DNA of 64,000 nt from contig JALCMW010000006.1 in assembly GCA_022648685.1 (NCBI GenBank), positions 62,001 through 126,000 of the forward strand, written 5' to 3'. Shown piece after piece: positions 16,506 through 24,418 of the stretch (position 1 is its first letter; each line of letters starts with the position of its first letter). Source of the stretch: Bacteroidales bacterium (GTDB lineage: Bacteria; Bacteroidota; Bacteroidia; Bacteroidales; UBA932). The notes beneath the pieces are model-generated. The model saw nothing but the letters and a program-made list of their open reading frames with translations. It was not told the DNA's origin and searched no databases. A program made the position numbers and the translations under genes.

Positions 16506-17963
16506 ATGACAATTAAAGATTTGGAACCAAAGATCGTATGGAATAATTTCTATGGTCTCACACAGATTCCCCGTCCGTCCAAGCACGAGGGTAAAGTTCA
16601 GGAATACCTTTACAATTGGGGAAAATCCCGCGGCATAGAAACCGAAAGGGATGAAACCGGAAATATCATAATGAGAATCCCTGCAACAAAAGGGTATGAG
16701 AACAGAAAGGGTGTCGTTCTTCAGGGACACATGGATATGGTTCCCCAGAAAACTGCCGATACGGTACATGATTTCCTTAAAGATCCTATAAAGACAAAAA
16801 TCGCAGGAGATTGGGTAGGTGCCGAGGGCACTACTTTGGGTGCGGATGACGGAATAGGCGTTTCCATAGCTTTGTCCGTATTGGAAGACAAGAATCTAAA
16901 GCATGGTCCTATCGAAGTCCTCGTTACCTATGATGAAGAAACCGGAATGACAGGAGCCGACAAACTCAAACCCGGTGTCTTGAAGGGTGATATCCTGATT
17001 AATCTTGATTCCGAGACCGAAGGCGAACTGTACATAGGCTGTGCGGGAGGTCTAGATGCACAGGCGGATTTTAAATATTCCGGGGTTGCAGTACCGGATG
17101 GGTTCACCGGATACAAACTGACTGTCAAAGGTTTACAGGGCGGGCATTCAGGTATGGATATAATCCTTTGCAGGGCGAATGCCAACAGGGTTGCCGCAAG
17201 GTTGATTCTGCCTCTTATCGAGAAATTCGGTGTCAAGGTGGCAAGTCTGAATGGCGGCAGCCTCAGGAATGCCATTCCTTTCGAAGCCGAAGCTTCTTTG
17301 CTCGTCCCTGCAGCTTCTGCAGGCGATGCCGAGGCTTGCGTTAAGTCTGTGTTTGCTGAAATAAAGGCTGAATTCGCTCAGACCGATCCCGGCGCAGAGT
17401 GCCATTTCGAAAAGGAAGCGGATTCCGCTTCCGTATATATAGAAGATGGTGTTGCTCTCAATGTCGTAAAGGCTTTGCTTGCTTGTCCTGACGGGGTCGA
17501 AAGGATGAGTGCTTCCGTCCCTGGTCTTGTAGAGACTTCCAATAACATGGCTGTTGTCAAGACAGCCGACGGGCATATTACGATAGGATCCCTTATGAGA
17601 AGTTCCGTGGATTCGGCAAAAGATTTCCTTGCTGAACGCATGCGTGCGGTATTCGAACTTGCAGGTGCCGGATTCTCGGTTTCAGGCGGCTATTCTGGCT
17701 GGGTTCCTAATCCGGGGACTCCTGTGATAAATACCATGAAGAAGGTCTATAAAGATCTTTTCGGCAAGGACTTGAAGGTTATGGCTATCCATGCCGGATT
17801 GGAATGTGCACTTCTTGGAGCTAAATATCCTAATTGGGATATGGTTTCCATGGGGCCGACGCTGGTACACCCTCATTCTCCTGATGAACGTGTCAATATT
17901 GCTACAGTTGCCAAAGCATGGGATTTCGTTGTAAAGGTGTTGGAGAATATTCCTGAAAGGTAA
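16506..17963 (+). CDS. pepD: Aminoacyl-histidine dipeptidase (cytosol non-specific dipeptidase)
   Basis: 485 residues, full length for PepD of the M20C metallopeptidase family, which hydrolyses Xaa-His and many other dipeptides in the cytoplasm using two metal ions. Motifs in order are LQGHMDMVPQK (metal-binding His and Asp), GTTLGADDGIGVSIAL (bridging Asp), TYDEETGMTGA (catalytic Glu), NLDSETEGELYIGCAGG and the C-terminal HAGLECALLGAKYPNWDMVS followed by GPTLVHPHSPDERV. There is no signal peptide. It follows DUF4831 by 18 bases and precedes the ribosomal protein promoter. Confidence 0.95.
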   Translation: MTIKDLEPKIVWNNFYGLTQIPRPSKHEGKVQEYLYNWGKSRGIETERDETGNIIMRIPATKGYENRKGVVLQGHMDMVPQKTADTVHDFLKDPIKTKIAGDWVGAEGTTLGADDGIGVSIALSVLEDKNLKHGPIEVLVTYDEETGMTGADKLKPGVLKGDILINLDSETEGELYIGCAGGLDAQADFKYSGVAVPDGFTGYKLTVKGLQGGHSGMDIILCRANANRVAARLILPLIEKFGVKVASLNGGSLRNAIPFEAEASLLVPAASAGDAEACVKSVFAEIKAEFAQTDPGAECHFEKEADSASVYIEDGVALNVVKALLACPDGVERMSASVPGLVETSNNMAVVKTADGHITIGSLMRSSVDSAKDFLAERMRAVFELAGAGFSVSGGYSGWVPNPGTPVINTMKKVYKDLFGKDLKVMAIHAGLECALLGAKYPNWDMVSMGPTLVHPHSPDERVNIATVAKAWDFVVKVLENIPER

Positions 17964-17995
17964 TTTGTTCTTTCATCGAAAAGTATGTATATTTG
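17964..17995 (+). promoter_or_regulatory. Promoter of rpsF-rpsR-rplI
   Basis: TTTG at 17964-17967, 20 bases, TATATTTG at 17988-17995. It overlaps the last codon of pepD. Start of transcription would be near 18000, leaving a 60-base leader. Confidence 0.75.
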
Positions 17996-18009
17996 CAGTT
18001 CTTTAGTGC

Positions 18010-18034
18010 AAAATGCGCTGAAGGACTGCATTTT
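18010..18034 (+). promoter_or_regulatory. Stem-loop in rpsF leader
   Basis: AAAATGC at 18010-18016 pairs with GCATTTT at 18028-18034 around an 11-base loop. It lies in the 5' leader of the S6-S18-L9 operon, where many bacteria carry an S6:S18 autoregulatory site. A role here is inferred from position only. Confidence 0.35.
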
Positions 18035-18060
18035 TTATATAAATTAATAATTTTAACAAA

Positions 18061-18546
18061 ATGATTAAACAGTACGAAACCGTTTTCATTGCAACTCCCG
18101 TTTTGTCTGAGGCCCAGATGAAGGAAGCGGTTGCCAAGTACATCAGCTTCATCAAAGACAATGGTGGAGAGATCGTGTACGATGAGGATTGGGGTTTGAA
18201 GCAATTGGCTTATCCTATCCAACACAAAACAACAGGTTTTTATCACCTGATCGAGTTCCGGGCCGACTCACAGTTAATCGAAGCTTTGGAGACACAGTAC
18301 CACCGTGATGAGAGAATCATCAGATTCCTTACCGTGTTGCTTGACAAAAATGCTATCGCCTATGCTGAAAAAAGAAGGGCTAACAAGACTGCGAAGTCTT
18401 CTGTAGCTTCCGAGCCTGCAGCAAAGGAAGTAAAGAATGAATCACCTGCAAAAGAAGCTCCGGTGCAGGAAGTTTCGGATGAAAAGGCCGGTTCCGATGA
18501 CAAGCAGGAAGGCGTAGATGTAAAAGAAGTAGAAAAAAGCGAATAA
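18061..18546 (+). CDS. rpsF: 30S ribosomal protein S6 with extended C-terminus
   Basis: 161 residues. The first 100 or so are standard S6 (MIKQYETVFIATPVLSE, DWGLKQLAYPIQHKTTGFY, FRADSQLIEALETQYHRDER, IRFLTVLL). S6 binds the platform of the 30S subunit together with S18, whose gene follows. Residues about 105-161 form a charged, low-complexity tail rich in Lys, Glu, Ala and Ser (AKEVKNESPAKEAPVQEVSD) that goes beyond the usual 95-115-residue family length. Such tails are poorly conserved. It is the first gene of the operon, with a strong promoter 66 bases upstream. Confidence 0.95.
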   Translation: MIKQYETVFIATPVLSEAQMKEAVAKYISFIKDNGGEIVYDEDWGLKQLAYPIQHKTTGFYHLIEFRADSQLIEALETQYHRDERIIRFLTVLLDKNAIAYAEKRRANKTAKSSVASEPAAKEVKNESPAKEAPVQEVSDEKAGSDDKQEGVDVKEVEKSE

Positions 18547-18557
18547 ACTGATTGATT

Positions 18558-18842
18558 ATGGCACAAACGAATAATTCGGGTAAAAATAACGAAATACGTT
18601 ATCTGAATCCTCCTACTGTAGAAGTTAGGAAAAAGAAATATTGCCGTTTCAAAAAAGCGGGTATAAAATATGTCGATTATAAGGATCCGGAGTTTCTTAA
18701 GAAATTCCTGAACGAACAGGGAAAGATTCTTCCACGTAGAATTACCGGAACTTCCCTGAAGTTTCAGAGGAAAGTTGCTCTTGCTGTAAAGAGGGCGCGT
18801 TCCATAGCTCTTCTTCCTTATGTTACTGACCTTTTGAAATAA
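18558..18842 (+). CDS. rpsR: 30S ribosomal protein S18
   Basis: 94 residues. [40 protein letters not shown] and [14 protein letters not shown] are the family core; S18 pairs with S6 in the 30S platform. The start was placed at the ATG (MAQTNN) because the upstream in-frame codons begin with TTG. There are 11 bases between rpsF and this gene. The N-terminal extension (about 20 residues) is ordinary for Bacteroidota. Confidence 0.95.
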   Translation: MAQTNNSGKNNEIRYLNPPTVEVRKKKYCRFKKAGIKYVDYKDPEFLKKFLNEQGKILPRRITGTSLKFQRKVALAVKRARSIALLPYVTDLLK

Positions 18843-18857
18843 TAAGGAGAAATGGCT

Positions 18858-19304
18858 ATGCAGATAATTTTGAAAAAAGACGTGGCTAATCTTGGCCATG
18901 CTGATGAAATAGTTAAGGTAAAGGCAGGATATGCCCTTAATTATCTTATTCCACAGGGGTATGCGATAGCAGCTACTCCTTCCGCAATCAAGCAGTATGA
19001 AGAGACCGTACGTCAAAGGGCTCACAAGGAAGCTAAGCTTGTGGAAGAGGCGAATAACCGTGCTGCCGCAATTGCAGCGGCCAAAGTTGTAGTTGCTGTG
19101 AAAGTGAGCGAAAGCGGAAAGATTTTCGGTTCCGTCACCACAGCCCAGCTGGCAGATGCGCTTGCCGCTTCCGGTGTCGAGGTTGACAAGAAGGATATTG
19201 TAATCGTTTCCGAAGGTATCAAGGAACCGGGTGTTTATGATGCTTCCGTAAAATGCTACAAAGATGTTAAAGGCGAGTTCAAATTTGAAGTAGTCGCCGA
19301 ATAA
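18858..19304 (+). CDS. rplI: 50S ribosomal protein L9
   Basis: 148 residues from the ATG at 18858 (MQIILKKDVANLGHADEIVK). The N-terminal domain binds 23S rRNA; a long charged helix (VRQRAHKEAKLVEEANNRAA) joins it to the C-terminal domain. A GGAG ribosome-binding site lies 8 bases before this ATG but only 2 bases before the alternative ATG at 18852, which favours 18858. It is the last gene of the operon and is followed by a strong terminator. Confidence 0.95.
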   Translation: MQIILKKDVANLGHADEIVKVKAGYALNYLIPQGYAIAATPSAIKQYEETVRQRAHKEAKLVEEANNRAAAIAAAKVVVAVKVSESGKIFGSVTTAQLADALAASGVEVDKKDIVIVSEGIKEPGVYDASVKCYKDVKGEFKFEVVAE

Positions 19305-19323
19305 CAAGTCATATAATATGAAA

Positions 19324-19364
19324 AGAGAGCCTGACAAAATTCATTTTGGCAGGCTCTCTTTTTT
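19324..19364. terminator. Bidirectional terminator after rplI
   Basis: GAGAGCCTG at 19325-19333 and its complement CAGGCTCTC form a long stem, extended by CAAAAT/ATTTTG with one bulge, followed by six T on the plus strand. The minus strand has a shorter T run. It stands between rplI and the convergent lipoprotein gene, so it may serve both. Confidence 0.85.
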
Positions 19365-19378
19365 CAGGGTAGTAGTTA

Positions 19379-19933
19379 TTAATTTGTTTCACTTCCGGAA
19401 TAATGGAACTTTACCGCTTTGGAATATGTGTTCCCGTTCTTGTCCGTTATTGTTGCAGTGAAGATATGGTCCGTATTGGCAGCAGGTGAGAAATACAGAA
19501 TCATTGGTACGAGGGAAGATAAATTCAACTCGAGTTCCGTTTTTCCCTGTACGGCAGTTCCGGACTGTATTCCGAGTGCGGTAAGAGTGGAAGAGACTGT
19601 AGCATCGTTGATAAGATCCAGTTTCGGCGATGTGGCGTCCTTATTTTCCTCAATAGATATCATGGCATTCAGCGTCGCGATGAAAGATGCTGCCGGGGAT
19701 TGTACGGAAATCACGATTCCTTCTATTCCGGCAGGAGCCTTGATAGTAAGATCCACGGACATACCCTGGGCAGCCAATTCTTCTGTTGAAAAATTCGGAT
19801 TCGCAGCCCATTCTATGGACGGTCCGTCCACTTTGTCATCATCTTTTGAGCATCCGGATGTAATGAAGACAGTTGTAATTAAAGCCGCAGTCATTATGAC
19901 TGCTTTGATTGAAATTAAAAGATTCTTTTTCAT
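19379..19933 (-). CDS. Small lipoprotein, third gene of barrel-PCMD operon
   Basis: About 184 residues, starting MKKNLLISIKAVIMTAALIT with lipobox TSGC, then an acidic SKDDDK linker. The rest is beta-rich (SVDLTIKAPAGIEGIVISVQ, IFTATITDKNGNTYSKAVKF) and looks like one or two immunoglobulin-like units, with no domain firmly recognised. It lies 23 bases after the PCMD gene on the same strand, so it is probably cotranscribed and exposed on the outer membrane. An in-frame start five codons upstream (MIHII) is less likely. Confidence 0.7.
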   Translation of the reverse strand: MKKNLLISIKAVIMTAALITTVFITSGCSKDDDKVDGPSIEWAANPNFSTEELAAQGMSVDLTIKAPAGIEGIVISVQSPAASFIATLNAMISIEENKDATSPKLDLINDATVSSTLTALGIQSGTAVQGKTELELNLSSLVPMILYFSPAANTDHIFTATITDKNGNTYSKAVKFHYSGSETN

Positions 19934-19956
19934 AATTATATGTATCATTAAAATGA

Positions 19957-21066
19957 TTAATATTCAAAGTCCAATTCATCAAGATACAGAGTACTTCCTT
20001 CTCCTCCCGTGAAATAATCTCCGTATCTGCTGGATGCAGCTACTATTACCACCCATTTGGGAGTCCTGTCGTTCCTGTATGTGACAGGCAGTGTGAATTC
20101 AGTGTATGAAGATGATGTCCCGGAAGGATGTATTTGTGCGAATCCGATAATCCCGGTATCATTTTCCGTATCGACGTATTGATTTGCGGATGATATTACA
20201 TGGAACTGGGAATCCCAGTCGGTAAGCATTATTTCTATTTCGCCCTCATCGGTCTGTCCTTCAAGATTCTTATGGTCCGAATCGGTGTAATCGATAGCTT
20301 TCCCCTGATAGCAGTAATACCCGTGCAGTGCTTTTGGTCTTGACGTAAAAGGTGTTCCCCATGCCAGTTCAGCTCCTGTAAGACCTGTAAGTTTGATGAA
20401 CTGCCCGTTGAACAGGTTGCCTGATGCGAATTTAAGAAGGGCATACGAACTTGTGAGTTTTGCAGCTTTTTTTCCTGATCCCGATACTGCAACGAAACTT
20501 TCTTCCGGAGCTGTTGTATTTATTCCCAGAAGAGATGTTCCCTTGTTTGCAGTTCCCCAGACTTCTTTCTGGGTGTCCGAAGCTCCGGAACCGTAAGGAT
20601 ACCAGGCCTTTCCATCCTCCCATGTCCAATTGTCCATGGACATGTTGTATAATTGGGGCTTGGCTGTCGAGACGGTATCTCCGTCCTTATATCCTGCTAT
20701 TATTTTCCAAGTGTAATCCTGATATATATGCAGTGTTATCCTTAAAGTATCGCTTAGATCGATAATCCCGTCTTTCGATAATCCTTTGATCGATTTCCCG
20801 GTGGCGTCAGACACTACTCCCGATACAGTTGCGCCTTCGGTATATGTGAATTCGCTTATTTTCAATGAGTCCGGATTGGTTCCATCCGGTATGGTGATAC
20901 GTATGATCCTGCTGTCGGAATAGATGGTTGAAGCTGTCTGTCCGTATACATCGAATTTTGTGATCTTAGCCTGGATTTTAGGATACATCATGTCATTATC
21001 CATGCAGGATGCGGTCATCAGCACTGTGATTATATAAAATGTTATCTGTATGATTCTCATTTTCAT
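19957..21066 (-). CDS. PCMD domain lipoprotein (putative carbohydrate metabolism domain)
   Basis: 369 residues with lipobox TASC. Residues about 35-125 form an Ig-like unit (DSLKISEFTYTEGATVSG). From about residue 140 the PCMD family pattern (PF13201) is clear: LYNMSMDNWTWEDGKAWYPY near its start, and at the end PKWVVIVAASSRYGDYFTGG followed by STLYLDELDFEY, a jelly-roll that suggests carbohydrate binding or processing. It follows the barrel gene by 4 bases. The function is inferred from family naming; no substrate is known. Confidence 0.85.
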   Translation of the reverse strand: MKMRIIQITFYIITVLMTASCMDNDMMYPKIQAKITKFDVYGQTASTIYSDSRIIRITIPDGTNPDSLKISEFTYTEGATVSGVVSDATGKSIKGLSKDGIIDLSDTLRITLHIYQDYTWKIIAGYKDGDTVSTAKPQLYNMSMDNWTWEDGKAWYPYGSGASDTQKEVWGTANKGTSLLGINTTAPEESFVAVSGSGKKAAKLTSSYALLKFASGNLFNGQFIKLTGLTGAELAWGTPFTSRPKALHGYYCYQGKAIDYTDSDHKNLEGQTDEGEIEIMLTDWDSQFHVISSANQYVDTENDTGIIGFAQIHPSGTSSSYTEFTLPVTYRNDRTPKWVVIVAASSRYGDYFTGGEGSTLYLDELDFEY

Positions 21067-21070
21067 TTTT

Positions 21071-21838
21071 TCATTTGCCAGTATGGAAATAATATACTAT
21101 TCCAAGATTTAAGGTCATTAGCCTTACACGGCAGTCGGTTCTGAAATGAGACAGATTGCTTTTATATATCTGGTTCTTAGTCTGTTCCGATAATGAATAT
21201 TCGACACCAAGGACATTGAGGGAAGCTTCGAATGCCATTTCATTCGATATAAAAGCACAGATACCGGGATAAAAGCCCAGTCCGACTCCATATGTTCTTG
21301 TGAACGTTCCGTCTTTGTCGTTTCCGTCTTTTTTGTATGATTTGCTTTGCCCTAAAGAGCCAGTCAGGCGGGTTTCGTTGAAAAGGGCGAAAACCCGGCT
21401 TCCGTATAACGGCAGATAATTTCTGATGATAAGTGCAGTGTAATATTTATCGCTTTTCAAATAATGGTTGGACAGATCCATATTCGTATCGTCGTCTAGG
21501 CTAAGATTGGCGTCATCGAGATTGAAATCCGTCCTGTCGTATCCCAGTCTGATTCCGGCGGACATGTTGTCCTTGATGAAGTAAGAAAAGGAAGGCGTGA
21601 TTCCGTAGGCGGAAAACCGGCCTTTTAGTCCTTCCACTACCGAAAATAAATCGTATCCTTCGGCATCGTTGCTCCCATAATTGTTGTAATAAGCTGAAAA
21701 TCCGGTGCAGGCATATCCTTTTTGAATGAATTGGGAATTCTTTTGTCCGAAGCCTCTGTCGGTCCATGTGTTTCCCTGTGCCGATGCGGCAGCGATGCAT
21801 AAAGAAAATAGTATGTATGTTATTAGCAGTTTTTGCAT
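21071..21838 (-). CDS. Outer membrane beta-barrel protein
   Basis: 255 residues with a cleavable signal (LFSLCIAAASAQG). Alternating hydrophobic strands with glycines and aromatic girdles (MSAGIRLGYDRTDFNLDD, TRTYGVGLGFYPGICAFIS) and a C-terminal strand ending LNLGIVYYFHTGK indicate an 8-10-stranded barrel. It is the first gene of a three-gene operon with a PCMD lipoprotein and a small lipoprotein, so it may anchor or receive them at the cell surface. No more specific family was recognised. Confidence 0.75.
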   Translation of the reverse strand: MQKLLITYILFSLCIAAASAQGNTWTDRGFGQKNSQFIQKGYACTGFSAYYNNYGSNDAEGYDLFSVVEGLKGRFSAYGITPSFSYFIKDNMSAGIRLGYDRTDFNLDDANLSLDDDTNMDLSNHYLKSDKYYTALIIRNYLPLYGSRVFALFNETRLTGSLGQSKSYKKDGNDKDGTFTRTYGVGLGFYPGICAFISNEMAFEASLNVLGVEYSLSEQTKNQIYKSNLSHFRTDCRVRLMTLNLGIVYYFHTGK

Positions 21839-21981
21839 AATATTCTTTTGAGTCGTGCTAAAATATCACTTTTTTTTCAGAATATTAAATAAAAGTAGAG
21901 GACTCTCTCAAAAACAAGAGGAATGGATATGAATGTGGCGAAAAGTTGGAATAATTTTCTAAATTTGCATGAATTACGCTA

Positions 21982-23859
21982 ATGATTATGGGAAGTACGA
22001 ATTATACAGATGACAATATAAAAACGCTTGAATGGAATGAGCACATCCGGAAACGCGCCGGTATGTATATCGGACGTCTCGGAAACGGCGATAATCCCGG
22101 AGACGGAATATATGTCCTTTTAAAAGAAATAATTGACAACTCCGTTGATGAATTTACGATGGGATTCGGCAAGCTGATAAAGGTGTCGATAGACAATCTG
22201 AATGTTTCAGTAAGGGACTACGGACGGGGTATTCCTCTGGATTCAGTTGTCAAAGTGACCAGCCAGCTCAATACGGGAGGAAAATTCGATGATGTGGCAT
22301 TTAAGAAATCCGTAGGTCTTAACGGTGTGGGAACAAAGGCCGTGAACGCCCTTTCTTCTTCTTTTTATATAGCATCTTTTCGTGACGGTGAAAGTTCATG
22401 GGCAAAATACAGCAAAGGTATTTTGCTGGACAGAGGCAAGGAGGAGACTTCCGAAAAAGACGGTACGTATGTCCTTTTTACTCCGGATGCCGAAATGTTC
22501 GGTGATTTTTCGTTCAATAACGATTACGTCATTACTCTGGTCAAGAATTATTCATATTTGAAAAAAGGCTTGACGCTGGATTTCAACGGTGAGGAATTCA
22601 GATCTGAGAACGGACTCCTCGATATGGTAAGCGAAAACATGTCGGAACCGTCGCTTTATCCTCTGATACATCTGGAAGGAGATGATATAGAGATCGTAAT
22701 GACGCATGGCAACAGTTACGGTGAAAATATTTCTTCTTTTGTGAACGGCCAGAATACAAGGGATGGCGGAACGCATCTGAGCGCTTTCAGGGAAGCCGTG
22801 GCCAAAACATTAAAGGACTTCTACAAAAAGAATTATTCGCCGGAAGATATCCGCCAGGGTATCGTCGGAGCAATAAGCATCCAAATACAGGAACCGAATT
22901 TCGAAGGTCAGACCAAAACCAAACTCGGTTCTACTTATATGTACCGCAAAGACGGAAATGACGGCCCTACCATAAGGAGTTTCGTCAACGATTTCATATC
23001 CAAGAATCTGGACAATTATCTTAGAATTCATACGGATATAGTCCCTTTGATCGAAGACAAGATCAAGGCTTCCAAAGCCGAGCGCGAGGAAATATCGGGA
23101 ATCCAGAAAAAAACGAGGGAAAGGAACCGGAAATCCAATATATATAATGAAAAACTCCGGGATTGCAGATATCATTATAATGACAAACTTCCAGAAAGCA
23201 AAAGGGATATAGCCGAAAAGACAAGCATTTTCATAACGGAGGGTAATTCCGCCAGCGGAACAATAACAAAAGTCCGCAATGCGGGTACACAGGCCGTTTT
23301 CAGCCTTCGTGGCAAACCTATTAACTGTTATAAGGAAAGTCATAAGAAAGTGGCTGAAAACGTCGAGCTTAATCTGCTTGTGTCCGCTTTGGGAGTAGAG
23401 GATGAACTGGACGATTTGCGTTACAACAATATTATTGTAGCTACCGATGCCGATGATGACGGAATGCATATCAGGATGCTGGTATTGACATTCTTCATGA
23501 AATATTATCCGGACCTTATACGCAGGGGGCATGTGCATATATTGCAGACGCCGTTGTTTCGTGTCAGGAACAAGAAAGAGATAAGATACTGTTATTCGCC
23601 TGTCGAAAAGGAAAAAGCAATTGCAGAATTGAAAAAGGATCTTCAAATTACAAGATTCAAAGGCCTTGGAGAGATTTCCCCTGATGAATTCGTCGATTTT
23701 ATCGGCGATGGCATGAGGCTTGATTCTGTAAAGTTGTCGGACGAAGAGTCTATTTCCGAAATTCTGGAATTCTATATGGGGGACAATACCATGGACAGGC
23801 AGAATTTCATAAGGGAACACCTCCGTTCCGAAGAAGAATTGGAAGACGTTAATATTTAA
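21982..23859 (+). CDS. parE: DNA topoisomerase IV subunit B
   Basis: 625 residues, close to the 630 of E. coli ParE. In order there is a GHKL ATPase (EIIDNSVDE, RDYGRGIP, GLNGVGTKAVNALSS), a transducer domain, and the TOPRIM domain with FITEGNSASGTITK at about residue 417 and DADDDGMHIRM at about 489, which hold the acidic metal ligands. The subunit provides ATP hydrolysis for decatenation and relaxation. ParC is not next to it, as the following gene is an acyltransferase. A TAAATTTG box lies at 21960-21967; an alternative ATG is at 21988. Confidence 0.92.
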   Translation: MIMGSTNYTDDNIKTLEWNEHIRKRAGMYIGRLGNGDNPGDGIYVLLKEIIDNSVDEFTMGFGKLIKVSIDNLNVSVRDYGRGIPLDSVVKVTSQLNTGGKFDDVAFKKSVGLNGVGTKAVNALSSSFYIASFRDGESSWAKYSKGILLDRGKEETSEKDGTYVLFTPDAEMFGDFSFNNDYVITLVKNYSYLKKGLTLDFNGEEFRSENGLLDMVSENMSEPSLYPLIHLEGDDIEIVMTHGNSYGENISSFVNGQNTRDGGTHLSAFREAVAKTLKDFYKKNYSPEDIRQGIVGAISIQIQEPNFEGQTKTKLGSTYMYRKDGNDGPTIRSFVNDFISKNLDNYLRIHTDIVPLIEDKIKASKAEREEISGIQKKTRERNRKSNIYNEKLRDCRYHYNDKLPESKRDIAEKTSIFITEGNSASGTITKVRNAGTQAVFSLRGKPINCYKESHKKVAENVELNLLVSALGVEDELDDLRYNNIIVATDADDDGMHIRMLVLTFFMKYYPDLIRRGHVHILQTPLFRVRNKKEIRYCYSPVEKEKAIAELKKDLQITRFKGLGEISPDEFVDFIGDGMRLDSVKLSDEESISEILEFYMGDNTMDRQNFIREHLRSEEELEDVNI

Positions 23860-23864
23860 ATATT

Positions 23865-24416
23865 ATGTGGGCGAAATTTTGTGGATTTATTTTAAGACGT
23901 ATGGGATGGGCCAGCGATAATGGTCCGATTCCTGAAAAGAAAGCTATCGTTTTGGGTGTGCCGCACACTTCCGCATGGGATTTTGTCGTCTCTTATCTTT
24001 TTTATACGCAGTTTGGAAAGACGGCGCATATAATGATAAAAAAAGAATTTTTCGTATGGCCCATAGGTTCGCTGCTTAGAAAAGTCGGCTGCATACCTGT
24101 CGACAGAAGCAATGCCACGGCCTTGGTCAGAAGCATAATAACGGAGATGGAAAGAGATGATGAATTTCATCTTGCGATAGCTCCCGAGGGAACAAGAAAG
24201 GCTATAAAAAGATGGAAAACAGGTTTCCATATGATAGCACGTGCAGTCGATTGTCCTGTTTATCTGGGCTATTTCGATTGGGGGACCAAGCATATAGGCA
24301 TAGGCAAACGATTCGATCTTACGGATGATGCAAAAGGCGATCTGGCGGTGATCCAGGCTAAATATGAAGAGATGCATTTAAAGGGTAAGCATCCGGAAGG
24401 TTACATAACCCATTAA
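23865..24416 (+). CDS. PlsC-like 1-acyl-sn-glycerol-3-phosphate acyltransferase family protein
   Basis: 183 residues, short for the family. PHTSAWDF gives the HxxxxD catalytic motif, and IAPEGTRKAIKRWKTGFH gives the EGTR substrate-binding motif. No clear membrane anchor was seen. This compact form belongs to the lysophospholipid acyltransferase superfamily; a direct role in phosphatidic acid synthesis is not certain. It starts 5 bases after parE and ends 2 bases before the acyl-CoA ligase gene, suggesting that fatty-acid activation and acyl transfer are linked in one transcript. Confidence 0.85.
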   Translation: MWAKFCGFILRRMGWASDNGPIPEKKAIVLGVPHTSAWDFVVSYLFYTQFGKTAHIMIKKEFFVWPIGSLLRKVGCIPVDRSNATALVRSIITEMERDDEFHLAIAPEGTRKAIKRWKTGFHMIARAVDCPVYLGYFDWGTKHIGIGKRFDLTDDAKGDLAVIQAKYEEMHLKGKHPEGYITH

Positions 24417-24418
24417 TA

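Noticed and set aside
18360..19337. Long minus-strand frame across rpsF, rpsR and rplI
   Set aside because: Antisense to three certain ribosomal protein genes.
22810..23820. Long minus-strand frame opposite parE
   Set aside because: Antisense shadow of a strongly conserved gene; composition is cysteine and isoleucine rich without domains.
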